Below, in pieces: positions 1 through 12,035 of a stretch of 64,000 nt of DNA (positions within the stretch are counted from its first letter, which is position 1; every line of letters starts with the position of its first letter). The notes beneath the pieces are model-generated. The model saw nothing but the letters and a program-made list of their open reading frames with translations. It did no database searches and had not been told where the DNA came from. This DNA is from Stenopsyche tienmushanensis. Its lineage: Eukaryota > Arthropoda > Insecta > Trichoptera > Stenopsychidae. The position numbers and the translations under genes were made by a program. Location of the stretch: the NCBI GenBank assembly GCA_008973525.1, contig WACJ01000292.1, positions 124,001 through 188,000 on the forward strand, given 5' to 3'.

Positions 1-903
1 ACTTTTAGTTTTTAATTTTACCACAAATAATACAAACAAGTCATTATTTCAATGGGGAAAAATTTTATTAAATAAAAATAAAAGTATATTTTAACCATGT
101 TAGCCTCATCGTTTTTATGCCAAAGATTGTATGGACATAAGATTTATTAATCAAATAGGATAAATCTTAAATGAAATCGGTATATGATGAAGAGGCTTTA
201 GCATATTTCCCATGGGGGTGGATAATTTACATTTTGCCTAGGTCTAGTTAAAAGCATATTTGTGTTATTGTGCGAATTATCTCCCCAGAAGGTCGTCCAA
301 TACAAAACGTCACCATATAAAGTAAGCAATTATTAATTCACCCCCGTTTTCATCTTGTAGTTGTTTTGTTTGCTCGTGTTTTCTATTTGCAACCCCACGA
401 CCTGGTCGTTTTTCGGCAAATAACCCACCTTTATAATACATTATATCCACGCGCCGGGCTTATTTTACTCTCATAATGGATAAACGGTTGACCTTCTACG
501 ATTTCGGCGTTTTTACATCGCAAAATATATATTATACATTGTAACGCTTGTATGAGCTCGAAATCGTTCAATACACCTCATTGATTTTATTAGGGATTTT
601 CCACGTTGGGCCGATTTCTGTGAAAATTCATGGAGCGAATGGAAATATTTAGGTCGGATCAATTATCGGTACACTCGATTTGAAATCGACAATCGCTGGA
701 AATAAAAAATAATCTTTATTCTACACACAATTTTTTTTCAAAAATTTCGCTAGTCGTATCTAGGCAAAATATTTTATTTTCTAGAAATAGGTTAAAATAT
801 GTCGATTTGTGTACGAAAAGCCCTTACCTGATATACCTTAAGATCAACTATAGAATGGTGCTTAAGATGTTAAATTGGATGTGATTCTTCAACGTCTTTT
901 ATA
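1..903. other. AT-rich noncoding DNA, nothing identified
   Basis: No long open frame, recognisable repeat or RNA gene is seen on either strand. A GC-richer patch near 390-480 has no match elsewhere in the window. Confidence 0.6.
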
Positions 904-1689
904 TTAGGTTGTCCCATAAGTTTCATTTGAAAATGAATACACATCTAATCATAACTATGGTTGAAGAAAACCCGCGATAAACTGTTCGCGAAATAGCTAA
1001 CAAGTTAAAAATTCCACGAACATCCGTCCATAATCATCTGATAAAATTGGGCTACATCAATTGTTCAGATGTGTGGCTTCCTCGTGTACTGACTGACTCA
1101 AATAAACTTCAGCGTATTTCAACATGCGATTTTCTTCTACAGCGACATAATAGCCAATCTTTTTTGAAGAGACTTGTCACTGGAGATGAAAGTTGGATAC
1201 TCTATGAGAATATCCAACGTAAACGGTCTTGGACCAAGGGTACAACAGCTTTAACTGTAGCCAAACCTGACCTACATCCAAAAAAAAGTTTTGCTATGGA
1301 TTTAGTGGGACTGGAAGGGTGTAGTTTATTATGAGCTACTACAGCAAGGTGAAACGATCAATTCAACAAAATATTGTTTCCAACTAGACAATCTAAATGA
1401 TGCAATTGCCAGAAAACGGCCAGAATTAGCAAACTGACGAGGCGTTGATTTTCATCACGATAACGCCAGGCCTCATGTGTCTTTGCTCGTCAAAAATAAT
1501 ACCTTGATCAATATTTTGCCAACAATCCTGGAAAATTTTGGCAAGAAGGCATTGTGAGGCTTCCGGAGAGATGGAGAAAGGTAATAGAACAGAATTGATC
1601 ATATATTATTCAATACATTTTGATGTAATACAAATTATTGTTTATTCTTTTTTTAATATGAAAACGAAAAAACTTATGGGACACCCTAA
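904..1689 (+). mobile_element. mariner element, internally deleted
   Basis: The ends are near-perfect inverted repeats: TTAGGTTGTCCCATAAGTTT on the left, and the complement of AACTTATGGGACACCCTAA on the right. TA dinucleotides flank both ends (902-903 and 1690-1691), as expected for mariner target duplication. The length is 786 bp against about 1.3 kb for a full mariner, so internal sequence is missing. The ends and coding remnants suggest the mellifera-type subfamily, which is an inference. Confidence 0.9.
961..1600 (+). pseudogene. mariner transposase remnant
   Basis: The remnant spreads over several frames. It starts with a helix-turn-helix stretch (TVREIANKLKIPRTSVHNHL), which binds the terminal repeats in intact mariners. 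The first catalytic aspartate is seen in VTGDESWILYEN and the second in FHHDNARPH near 1451-1475. The segment that should carry the third aspartate (family motif SPDLAPSD) is absent; the sequence jumps to a C-terminal stretch resembling the family's GI-x-LPERW motif. In-frame stops are present at the start, after PELAN and later. The longest open piece is 1047-1334. It cannot encode an active enzyme, but the ends could in principle be moved in trans. Confidence 0.9.
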
Positions 1690-1874
1690 TATTAAAAATT
1701 AATTATAATTCTTGTCTTTATCCAAAAGAAAAGATATTTCGATTCAAGATCGTCCTGAAAGATCTTGTCATAGATGATGATTTTGCTCAATTTGCAGTTT
1801 AATGCCTATGTGATATGGTTCGATTAAGCTGTTGGGGAGCATCGACATACATTTATGTCCGAATTCTCATGTCC
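1690..1874. other. short noncoding spacer
   Basis: Sequence between the mariner end and the next repeat. No recognisable feature. Confidence 0.5.
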
Positions 1875-2287
1875 CAAAAGAGCACTCTTGCACATTGAAG
1901 CTCGGAGACAGACAGAGAAAGAGAGAACTTAGCGCAGTTTGGGAGATTGAGACGGATAGCTTCCTCACATGCATCGCATGATTGTATAGATCGTTAAGTC
2001 CAAATTTATCGACTTATAATGATTTCGATTTCAAGTGTGTTATTTGTTTACGCAAAGAAACGACTGAATATTGTGTGTTATCGAGAGTGTTTGTTTATTT
2101 AACTGCTTGCCGTTCTTCTCTGCCTGTTGAATGAGTCTTTGTTCAATTATCATTTCCTTCTAAAGGAGGAGCAAATGAATCGATTTTTTGTGCATTGTTT
2201 ATGTAAAGAAATGACGTGGTCTTGTACTCACTATCAAGTGCTCATTTACAATTGAAGATTGTCTTACGCTGATTAGGAGCTGACAGA
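1875..2287 (+). repeat. dispersed repeat A, copy 1
   Basis: About 410 bp reappears in reverse orientation at 44805-45215 with only scattered differences. A shorter version is at 10667-10825 and a fragment at 13785-13870. No coding potential or terminal inverted repeats are clear, so the class is unknown. Shared landmarks are a GA-rich tract near 1908-1930 and the block around 2190-2290. Confidence 0.75.
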
Positions 2288-2434
2288 AAGTAATCGGCGT
2301 AAAGCGATTATGACATCAACGACTCGATTTTAAATTTGCTCGCTCCTCAACAGGTTAACACAAGTCCTCGTTACTTCATAGCTACTCCTTGTAGACTACA
2401 TAATTGAGGTGTATGTAATAAATAAAAATAATAA

Positions 2435-3020
2435 TGTGTTAAAACTGTGCGGTAGATGCATTCCGCGGAAAATCGCACAAAAAGAAATCCTACAAAAAAA
2501 GATATGGCTTACATGGTAATGTCATCATTATTCTGTGTAGATTTTTTTCTTTCCAACAATATAATTCATAATTAGTAAAGATGTCACTATAGTCCCTAAC
2601 TCAAAAAATAAATAAATCACAAAATTGTGACTGTTTAAAAAAACTCAGTCAAGTCATTTTATGGCCATATCCCCTTATCACAGTTTTAATTTTTTTTAAA
2701 TAGTTAAAAAATAAATTCAATTAAATTAATTCATTAAAACTTGAGATATGATGTCAACCGTCTTGAAAAAGTACTAAACTAGAATAAAGGGCGTGGGCGT
2801 ATTTTTAGCGATAACAGATGCAATATGATTCACACAGTCCCAAATTATAATTTTTTTTCCAAATTTCAATCAGTGTTGATGATTTATTTCCTATTTTATC
2901 CAAAATATCTCGATACATACTCTTTATGAAGTTAAAAAATTGGGGAAAAATTGCTTTAAAAAAAGCCGCATAACTTCGAAATCGCACAAAAAAAGTCGCA
3001 TAAAAAAAAGGTTGAGTGTA
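2435..3020. repeat. GCGAT-type MITE, copy 1
   Basis: A noncoding repeat built from re-used short phrases such as AAATCGCACAAAAA and TCGAAGTTATGCG. Both ends resemble CACTYAAACCTTTTTTT in inverted orientation (about 2435 and 3008-3020). Related copies lie at 5436-5500, 5705-5850, 45486-45740, 54567-54740 and 58650-59043. The block 2790-2930 matches 45590-45720 in reverse. This looks like a non-autonomous DNA element of unknown superfamily. Confidence 0.65.
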
Positions 3021-3989
3021 TTCAAAATACCCCATTTTCGAATCTTCATTTGAATTGAGTTTTATGTACAAATGAATTAAGGACTTTTATTATGTACAGT
3101 CTAATAAAAATAGCTCGTTAAATTTAAGCGATGCAATTAATGCTAATGTATAATTCTGCAATAAAGTATGATAGTTTTTTTTATCAATATCTAGTGCCAA
3201 TTTTCGAGCACGGATAATTTGTTTTAAGTAATTTTCCGAGTTGGGGCTTTCAAAGAAGACCTCAAAGTGAAATAAAAGCTTTAAGCTTTGAAATTGCTAC
3301 ATAAAAAGAGCTCTATACCGACTAACTATTTACACTGCATTTGACATAGAGCTTTGAGCTTCGCATCATTTGATATTTATAAAGGATTCTTTTACACAAG
3401 TTTGTTTTGCGTCAATTTAATAAAAAAGAACTTTTCCAGTAAAATTATATTGTTGGATGATTTTATTGTCAGTAACAGACTTTCAAAGTCGAATAATATT
3501 AATCACGTTTAATTACTTAAAAGTATAATGTACAGGTTCGAAATGCAAAGGTCATAACACTAAATCGTACAAAGAAAAATATTTATATAAAAATATATAA
3601 ACACATTTTATTAATAATTTATTACGAAATATTTATATAAAGTCAAGAATATTTATTTTTCAGAACAAAGCTGATTATATCCTGAAAACCAATGAGATTC
3701 AAATACAATAATGCGAAACATGTGGAACATTGCAGATACCGTGAGTAGTGAACTGTGATAGGTGATAAGTTGTTCATTGTTTAATCAAATTTCAATGCAT
3801 TTATTTATGCTTGATAACACAAAAGCAAAATTTTCCCAAAATTCGATAACAAAATAAAAATGGGAAAATATTCAAATGGAAGACTCAATCTCATAGAAGA
3901 CTACCGTTAATCCGATCGGACCGGAAATCGTGAGACAGAGACGGTTGTCTTGCGTCTCATCATACACTCGTGCATCGATGGCAAAGTCA
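3021..3989. other. AT-rich noncoding DNA
   Basis: No coding region, RNA gene or shared repeat recognised. The last three bases (TCA) are the left target duplication of the following MITE. Confidence 0.5.
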
Positions 3990-4189
3990 GGCCTGATCCA
4001 CACTATGGTGCCGGTAACGGTTCGATCTCGCTCTCGGTCTCGGTCCGGTCAAATATTCTCATACAAAAAACGGGATTGGAACGATCCGATAGTGTGAATA
4101 CTCTGATTGTTTCTTGTGTAAGAATATTTGATCGGACCGAGACCGGAGCGAGATCGAACCGTTACTGGCACCATAGTGTGGATCAGGCC
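3990..4189. mobile_element. Harbinger-like MITE, complete palindromic copy
   Basis: A 200-bp element whose ends are long inverted repeats: GGCCTGATCCACACTATGGT on the left, with its complement at 4170-4189. It is flanked by the 3-bp direct repeat TCA (3987-3989 and 4190-4192). The 3-bp TNA-type duplication and GGCC terminus fit PIF/Harbinger-derived MITEs. The subterminal arms carry repeated CGATCTCGCTC and CGGTCTCGGTC phrases. An open frame crosses it but is a by-product of the palindrome. Related copies: 35749-35843 and 36812-36875, with a shred near 18337-18375. Confidence 0.85.
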
Positions 4190-5435
4190 TCATGCTGTAA
4201 AGGTACCTCTACACGTCTAAACATTGCGTTCTTTATCTGTACGACAACGATCTCTGTGACACAAACTGTACTCAAACGAGAGCGTATAAAAATAATGAAT
4301 TTATCTCGGGAGAACCTAAAGCATTGAAGAAGTTCTAGTTCAACAGTAGACTGCGTGTAGCTGCCCTATGATGATGATTACATGTATACATTTTACTCCA
4401 TTTTTATCCAGCGTCAGGCTTCCCAAAGGCATTAAATTCAATACCAATGCAATATATAAATTAGACCATCCCTAAATTCGTAATTTCCTTTTTTTTCCCA
4501 TGCAGGTCCTGCCATAATTTTCTGCGGTTGCCAATCCCAGACGTCAAAAAGGATCGAGTTCTTGATTAACATAGATGGTAATGTGTAGCAATTTGCGCTC
4601 GAGTCTGAGCCGACTGCCAATATTTTCAAGGCTTCCGCCGGAAATGGGCACCTTCGAAGCCTCTGTGAGCTCTGCTGAATTTGCAGTAGACCTTTCACTT
4701 CCTACTTAAAATTTTTCCTTCGGTTTTCCCCATGAAACGGAAACCATTTCCCGCTAACGGTGTTTGCAAATGTTAACAAGCAATATTCCCCCTTTTAAAA
4801 TAAGTAGAAGACCTACCGTGCGTCCCGACAATGAGTGGCATTTAAATTTTAAGACGTCCTTCAAATTTTTCTCATTTCATTCGAGGACAATTGCCAAAGT
4901 TGGAAGTCCAAACTCGCATCCTAAAATAATTTATACATAAGAATTTCAAGAGGAGTTTAAGAACATCTACATTTACACCAAACGTGCGCCCGTTGCGTTA
5001 TTCAGTTTTATTCTGAAAACGTGCAACGCATAAACATCATTTTTTATTCTCAACGTATATAAGCTTTGCATGAAATACATATATGGGTCACGACTCGTGG
5101 ATTTGAATTCCTAAAAAAATGTATTTATAAACGTAGTGCTAAAATGTGAGATCTAAACAATTGTATCAATTGGGCCAGTATTGATAATTTACCAAGAAAA
5201 ACTAAACGAGTAGCGTAAAAAGCTAAGGGATTTCGAAAAAGCATTCTTAGACATCTAAATAGTTTCCTGCGAAACAAATTGCATCCGTCTCTCAAACGCC
5301 AGAAACGACTTTTTATCTTGAAGAATTAACGCGAAAGTAGCATTAAATTGAGAAATATGGAAGATATTCACTTTTGGAAAGATACCAAGTTCTAAAATAT
5401 CAATGGCTAGTCCATTCAACCAAAAAATATTTTTT
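4190..5435. other. noncoding DNA, no clear feature
   Basis: A plus-strand stretch at about 4500-4700 reads protein-like for some 60 codons but with stops. I could not assign it to a family. The rest is AT-rich and unremarkable. Confidence 0.45.
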
Positions 5436-5850
5436 ATGCGAATTTGAAGTTATGCGATTTAAAAAAAAATAATAGAACCTATCTCTTATCGAAAAAAATC
5501 TTAAATTAACACTAGTGCAAGTTACAACCTTTATAATGTGGGTGTGTATAGGGCGATGGGCGAACGGAATTGTTTTTAAATCTGGCAACTTCTCAAAATC
5601 TTAAGAATTGCATTCGTATGATTATCGAGTAAAATAAACTTCAATAAATCAATTCTAAGATAAATATGTATTGTGTTTTTTATTTATATTAATTTTTTAC
5701 AAACTTTTTTATGCGATTTTTTGTGCATCTCATTGATTTGAAGTTGTGCGATTTTTTAAAATAATGGAACCTATCCCTAAGTTTTATATGTGGCTCAAGT
5801 CTTTTTTATGCGATTTTGTATATGCGACTCCCTGTGGATCGTATCTATCA
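5436..5850. repeat. GCGAT-type MITE fragments
   Basis: Two degenerate pieces (5436-5500 and 5705-5850) share TTATGCGATTT, then AATAATAGAACCTATC or AATAATGGAACCTATC, showing they come from the same subfamily. The intervening 200 bp is AT-rich. Confidence 0.55.
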
Positions 5851-7292
5851 GATAAAAACAGATCTAAGTGTATTCGTATATACTTGTTATGGACAGCGAG
5901 TAGAAAGCGAATCCTACCGGCTGCGCCAAATTTTATGTTAAGGATCGTATCTTCTTCGCCGAGCGCTTCTTCAAATAAAAGCTCGTATATTTCGTCATAA
6001 CTTCCCTTTACATATTTCACTTTTAAGGGATGAAGTTTTATCAGTCGACAAATATATACATACATACTACAATTGTAAACGAACATTAACCAGACACATT
6101 AAAATGGATAAGGTAGCGTGGGACAAGATGTATTAAGGGATAAATTAGATTCATAAGTGGATATAAATCGTAGTAATTATTGACAGTAAATATTAAGATT
6201 AGAATTTAAGCTTGAGAACTGCGATGAAATAAAGCAGATAGTGAGTCACAAAAAATTGACGTTAAACAGGAACATTACCTCAATGATGTTCATTTCAAGA
6301 TTAGATAGGTTCATATCCATAAATTGGCATCCCAGGATGCTGAGCACATAACATGCTGATAATTTAGATTCTTTGGGTGAAATAATGAGTCAATCTTATG
6401 GTATTGTTACTCATGGGGCCAAAATTCGATAGTCGGAGCATAAATAGAAGGAATAGCGATGTGGAATTGTAACGACTGCGACATGTGGCACATCTTGAGG
6501 TGTTATTTTTTCTTAGATCGATGAGCTTGATTAATTGCTCTGTCATTGGCTAAACTAACAAAAACATTGTGACAAGGGTAGATATGCAAGTTTTGAGGTG
6601 GATCTCGAAAGATGATATTTACACAGTTGACATCTGGAAGACATTATAGAATGACTGTGGTAAAGTTAAACACATTGACGGACACAACATTCATTTGCTA
6701 ATTTATTCTCTATTTCGTAGAATGTTACTTTTTTCTCAAACCATATCCAATTTCGTAAAATTAATTTAGGATTCTTTGTTTGGGAATAGTTTTTTCGGCT
6801 GGTACTGAAGAATTAACATTATTATGTATGTTAATATTTTTATGTAAGGCAATTCGTCACCCTATCGCAAAAAATATATCGTGTCTAATGTTGCAACTAT
6901 AATTTAGGACGATATTGAAGAAGTCCATCGATATCATGTTGTTCGATCTTTCTCTCATATCAGTTGATTACAAGCCGGTGAAGAATTCGAATGACTCAGT
7001 GTTCGAAACAAAGACTATTCATTCGTTTGTATGACAAATCTCATATGCCTTCCGAGATCAATTATGCGATAACTGAATACTTCGCGCAAAAATGATCCTA
7101 ATTTTAAAACTGAAATAAAGCACAAGCTGGAATTATTATATGTAACTACGTCAACACAATTTCGGCGGGCATTTGCCCAAACCGCGTGTGTTGTAGCGCG
7201 GGTGATATTTTGCAATATTGCCATTTTTTTTAAATTCTCACTGAAAGTTCGCGTATCTTTCTAAGTTTTTAGATCTTAGCGTAAATAGTAAA
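5851..7292. other. noncoding DNA, no clear feature
   Basis: Open frames here (such as 5784-6086 on the minus strand and 7015-7224) show no recognisable family and no paired splice sites that would support exons. Confidence 0.45.
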
Positions 7293-8182
7293 CGTAGTCC
7301 CGAAAAATTCGGGATTGAAATTTTTATCTAACAGGAATCGTACACCTCACCAGCACGTTGAAGGCTACTAAATCGAGACATTCTCGCCGAAAACAGTAGC
7401 GTAACTATTAATTGACGAGCTTATGCGACCCCTAGGGGCAGTAACTGTCTAATCTATGTATACTGTTTATCAAATTGTTATATTAAACTTTCCCTACCGG
7501 TGATGTATTTACTACACCTCGACTCTAATAATGATAATATCGATATGAAATATAATAGATACGGGGTTCAAATTTTTTATATTCCTCCGTAATATAATTA
7601 CGAATCACATTAAAGTATTGTAGTATATAAGTGTTCATCTGTAGCGACGGAAATAAATAATTTGTCGGAAAATCGGGAATTTTGCGACTTTTAGTCTGTG
7701 TCTCAGCAGAAAGGAATTTTATCAGTCACATTGATGGTATTATTTGAAAATGGGGGCTCATATGGTCATCAATTCGAACTAGCATTTAAATATCTGATGA
7801 CGATACTTCCAACGAGTGTGGAGGCTGAGCGTACATTTTCAGCAGCAGGTTGCCTGACCAACAAAATCAGATCCAGACTAAATGACTCGATGTTTAATGT
7901 TACTTCGGGCATATTTTCAAAATAATATTTGAATTATTTAGTGTTTTATTAATCTATTTTTGAATTGTATTTTTATGTTTTCTTAAATAAATAAAATTCT
8001 TTCGCCTTTAAATTATTTTTTTTTATATTAAACAAATGGACTTATTAGTAATTTTTGATCAAATTTATCAATGTAATTTTTTTAAGCTATTGAAAATCCC
8101 GATTCTCGGACTGATCCTGGGATGGTCTAATGCAATCCCGAAATCCCGGGATTGAAATTTTGGCTCGGGATTGGACTCCTTA
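7293..8182 (+). mobile_element. hAT element (CCCGGGATTGG family), copy 1
   Basis: A non-autonomous hAT copy. The right end GGGATTGGACTCCTTA is the complement of the terminal repeat [C/T]AGGGAATCCAATCCC seen intact at 12997, 39504 and 50999. The left end is truncated, beginning within the subterminal TCCCGAAAAATTCGGGATTG. It shares the whole interior, including TCTCGCCGAAA and the transposase tail, with copies at 12997-13760, 36505-36778, 39504-40478 and 50999-51739. Confidence 0.85.
7697..7925 (+). pseudogene. hAT transposase C-terminal fragment
   Basis: About 75 codons carry the hAT C-terminal dimerisation signature: LAFKYLMTILPTSVEAERTF, followed by SAAGCLTNKIRSRLND. In hAT transposases this segment closes the catalytic fold and mediates multimerisation. 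The rest of the roughly 600-residue enzyme, including the catalytic aspartates and BED finger, is absent. Other copies of this element retain the same tail only, so the family lost the rest before spreading or all copies descend from one deleted parent. Confidence 0.85.
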
Positions 8183-9094
8183 GTCTCAAGTTTCGATTTT
8201 TTTTTTGCGAACACAAGAATTCTCTTTCTAAAATTATCTCTTGCTAAAATTTCAAAGTTAAAAGATCGATTAACTATTTGTGATCTTTAAAAAAAACATT
8301 GACTAACAAAAATTATATATTTGCACTAATTAATTAATCATCATTATTAGTAACATCATGTGATGAAATACATTTGATTTGACTTTTGATCAAATACATA
8401 TTTATATCTGAAATAAATCTAAGCAATTATAATATTTTTTTATGAAGATTGCAAAATATTTTGCTACTTGTTCATCAGAAAAATATCCAAAACTTTTTCG
8501 ACCGATTGAAAATATTATTCTCTCTAATTTGTTACTATGGAAAAAATATTTTTAACTGGATTTAAGTCCATATAATAAAAAAAACAAATCTATCAAATCG
8601 GTTTGTGCAAATCATATCAACGTATTTTTTTTAGAAAAGAGCATGAAAGTATTTTTGCAAATAAAATTAGAAAAATTGAAAGTTGTAAAAATAGCTTTTA
8701 ATAAATATCTAGCAAGTGATAAAAAAATAATCGATTATATTCCAGTCCCCCGGACGTTTTTATTTAAGTATGTTAATTAAAATATTAACGATTTGCATGT
8801 TTTTCGCCGGAAAACGATCGATCAATTGTCGATGATCGGATCCATAGTGGTGTTAAGATGAAAAAAAAAGGAGCGTCACTTCCAGGTGCGCGGGACATTG
8901 TGCGCAATTCGTCTCCACTCGGCCTTTCCGACTGCGGCAGCTGAACAATGCGGACCGGTTTTACGCACCGAGTGAGCCATTTTCAATTTCTCATGCTGAT
9001 TTCATTGTTTAACCATTTTCTTATCCATAATGGATGCCTGTGTACTTTAACTAGGTAGTAAAGTAACATACCTGATGTTTTTGCAACTTTTTAG
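8183..9094. other. AT-rich DNA with a GC-rich island at 8875-8990
   Basis: 8183-8800 is very AT-rich and featureless. 8875-8990 is abruptly GC-rich, which could be a promoter-proximal or exon segment for the exon run that follows. That link is inference only. Confidence 0.4.
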
Positions 9095-10140
9095 TTCCTG
9101 ATCCGAGCGATTCTGCGTCTCAGCGAGATCATCCAGGCGCCATCTTGCACCCATTTCGCATATTTCGTCTAAATTATGCTTGATTAAAGGTCAGTATATG
9201 ATTTAGTTGCGTATTAATGTGTATTTTGTATCTTCTTATTGGAATTTATAATGATTTTTAACTATTTTGTCTTGAAAAGAAGTCGCGTGGAACAGATTCA
9301 GAAAAGAGCACGCGGGCTGCACATTTACGAAATTGCTTTCAAACAAAGAATATTATGAAGAACTGTTCCTGGTTGTAAATACCATTAATCTATGGTGAGG
9401 ATTTTGATTTTGTGAATTGTTCTATGCGTATGTTATAATATTTTTACGAATCTCCTTGATATTTCAGAAGACAATGGTTCATATCCTTGGGTGGCCACTT
9501 CTTCCTGTCTCAGATTTCTTTTTTGGTTGTTTATGGTGAGTTGTAATTTTCTCTAAATTTAATTAACATATGCAATTAAATTATGATGCGGATAAACTTG
9601 GAATCTTGGTTCAGATTTTTTTTTCGAAAATCTGCCGTTTTCCACGTATCAGCAAGAAATTTGCTATTTAATTACAATTTTATTTATTCCGGCGTTTTAA
9701 AATTTCAGAGCACCGGAATCGACCTCATCGATGCAATTCTGGCAGCAGCTCAATGGTTCAAGACTACTCAACACAAGTAAGAATTTGCTGAAGTGCATGA
9801 CCGAGGCATCTACTCTGCTGTAATATTTTCACTGTATGCAGTCTATCAATTTTATTTTCGTGAAACTTTCGGGTTCATTTTCGTCCAACTATTCAACACT
9901 TCATCATACATCACAGAATCAAGAAATGGATCTACAAACAGCAATATTTTTGTAGTTTAAAAAAAAAATTCTCTTCTAAAATTATTATATGTTCAATGCC
10001 TACTTATCAGGTTACGGTCCGAGCGATTCCGCACTGTTATTTATATTGGAGCCGGGCGGCACAGAGCAGAGTCCCCGGGACTGCTGCATTTGTTCCGAGA
10101 GGAAACTCATGCGGATCCTCTAGACTTTAACTGGTTAAAG
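9095..10140 (+). other. run of exon-like blocks, unknown gene or decayed gene
   Basis: Four blocks in the same orientation are bounded by consensus splice signals, and a fifth has an acceptor. They are 9095-9189 (acceptor TTTTTAG, donor AAAG|GTCAGT), 9280-9394 (donor ATG|GTGAGG), 9468-9535 (acceptor ATTTCAG, donor ATG|GTGAGT), 9709-9776 (acceptor AATTTCAG, donor CAA|GTAAGA), and 10011 onward (acceptor TATCAG). Implied introns are 73-234 bp, typical of insects. Each inner block has an open frame, but joining 9280-9394 to 9468-9535 in its open frame creates TGA. Reading on past 9776 gives a stop and then about 59 open codons ending near 9957. Blocks one and five share TCCGAGCGATTC. It may be a noncoding RNA or a pseudogene; family not recognised. 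Confidence 0.35.
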
Positions 10141-10666
10141 TAGTTTTTTTTGCGGCTCATTTTAAACGAAACGAAAAAAAATTCATATCGATTATTTTCC
10201 CGTTTCGATTATATAGTGCAGTTTAAAACAAAGTGAATTTAATATTAAAAATACAGAAAAAAACATTGTAAATCGATTTTGAAGCTTTAGTAGATTTATC
10301 TCCTTTCTCAATTTTACGATATCTAGAATGCAATATACTATCATTAATCTAAGACGGCAGGACTGCGGATTTTATTCTTTGCTAAAGTGTAATGTAGCAC
10401 AAATATTCAAGAAACTGATTCTACATGCGATGATTGTTAACGTGATTTGTTCATAATGACAACTTGTGTAACCGATTTCAATACTGAGTAAAAATCTAGT
10501 TCGAACCTTCTCGATCAATTATTTTAATTTAGAGGTCTTATTAGTATTTAGAATTTATTTTTATATTATTTCCTATTTACTACTTTTAACGTATACTACG
10601 ACTAATGCTGGGGAAGAAGGGTGCAGACTGATAATCCGAATTATCAAATTTTTAATTGGTTTACAC
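10141..10666. other. noncoding DNA
   Basis: Nothing recognised beyond AT-rich sequence. Confidence 0.5.
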
Positions 10667-10825
10667 TTGAAATCGAAATAATTATTCGTAGATAAATTTG
10701 GGTTAACGGTCTATATAATCTTGCAATGTATGCAGGGGAAGCTCTCCGCCTGTCTCCTGAACTTGACTATGTCTGTCTCTGTCTTTCTCCAAGCTCAATG
10801 TACAAGAGTGCTCTTTCTGAATAGT
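10667..10825 (-). repeat. dispersed repeat A, partial copy
   Basis: Matches the part of repeat A spanning the cttgaaatcgaaat block and the GAGCAC/GTGCTC end, in the orientation of the 44805-45215 copy. More diverged than the other two. Confidence 0.6.
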
Positions 10826-10929
10826 AGAGGGGGGGATCCTAGGCCCTGGGATAGTACTCCTTTAGGGGTTAAGAAAACATTCTAAACTCTAAGATGCACA
10901 ATTATTGTTTATATCATTACAGTGCAACC

Positions 10930-11240
10930 ACAAATATTCCCCTGCAGAACTAGGGCCTCTTTTATATCTATTCACAGAAAGGGGTTACATCCTATTGATC
11001 TAATATTCATTCACCTCCCCATTTGCTTGATATGAAGGTAGCATGACTTTAGTTTCATTTAGAACACTCGCCCAGCAGGCCACCTGGACAAATGTGTCAA
11101 TGTGCGTCTTAGATTTGATCTTACACCAACTGAAGGTGTATCCCTGTCCACATGGAACTTAACCCTGCGAATTCAAGACTGGATGGTTTCCCATTTCAGG
11201 TTGACCCTCTAAGTTCGGTGAATACTAAGAAATGTTCTCC
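10930..11240 (+). repeat. dispersed repeat B, copy 1
   Basis: About 300 bp matches 49800-50310. Shared landmarks in order are CAGAACTA-GGGCCTCTT, TTCACCTCC, ACACCAACTGA-GGTGT and GGTTTC-CCATTT-CAGGTTG. This copy lacks about 170 bp that are present in the middle of the other copy. Class unknown. Confidence 0.6.
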
Positions 11241-11914
11241 CTGAGCTGTGAGTTGTTAAATTCCGTGTCATTGCTTGAATCTAGTCAATCAACCAGACGC
11301 ACACAATTATTATTCCTTCATATTGTTGTAATCAATTACATTGATTGTTAGAAGTAATTGGTTCTCAAACTTCTGTTGCAGAAGATCGTATTAAATTTTT
11401 GTTGTATTTTATTCAACTTGTATATGTGGGGTGATTTCAAGGTTTATAAATTTGAAAAAATTATGATTTACAAAAAAGTGCACATTTACAAAATTACATA
11501 GACAAATATTAATTGTTCGTTTTCTCTACTCTTAAAGAGTCCATAAAATGAATCTTTCATGAAGGGATTATTAACACTTGTGGCTGGCCATGCGTATGTT
11601 GCGTCATCACGGGTTTGACCATTGGCGACCTTTATCATAACGCCTAACATAGTCCCGTATGATTATGGTAAATATGAGACGGATTTTTTGCACACTTTTG
11701 TAAAACCATAAAATTAATATGGTAAAATTTACTTTCTCAACGGTTTATTCCAAAATGAAAACAATTATGTAATTGTATCAGAGTTCTTCACTATCTAAGA
11801 GTAAATACTGATGTAAAAATACTAAAAAAAGAGAGTACTTGTATTGAAAGATAGATGAATGAGAAAGATGGAAGATGTTTCACGAATGTCGTTTGTGTCG
11901 CTAGGTTCCATGCT
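11241..11914. other. noncoding DNA
   Basis: AT-rich, no recognisable feature. Confidence 0.5.
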
Positions 11915-12035
11915 ATTGGACTGCCCAGTTCCTCACGGGGCACTGACGATTCAAGACATCTCTTCTTCGTTTTGGCAAGGAAGTCTTTTGGAGTGTCCTT
12001 GCACAGATACATGTCCGGGCATGGAGACCAAACAA
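11915..12035 (+). pseudogene. R1-like LINE C-terminal shred
   Basis: Shares CCAGTTCCTCACGGG, a diverged middle, GTGTCCTTGCACA and TGTCCGGGCATGGAG with the LINE tail at 38430-38660 and 43640-43880, in the opposite orientation. The block encoding the HVLWSC half of the zinc-knuckle motif is deleted. The remainder is out of frame. Confidence 0.6.

Noticed and set aside
904..930. TTAGG at the mariner end as insect telomeric repeat
   Set aside because: A single unit inside a transposon terminal repeat, no tandem array.
3950..4327. 125-codon open frame
   Set aside because: Two thirds of it is the palindromic MITE; the frame is a by-product of stop-poor GC-rich repeats.
5784..6086. 100-codon minus-strand frame
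   Set aside because: Overlaps an opposing frame, has no family resemblance and no splice context; its end lies in GCGAT-type repeat sequence.
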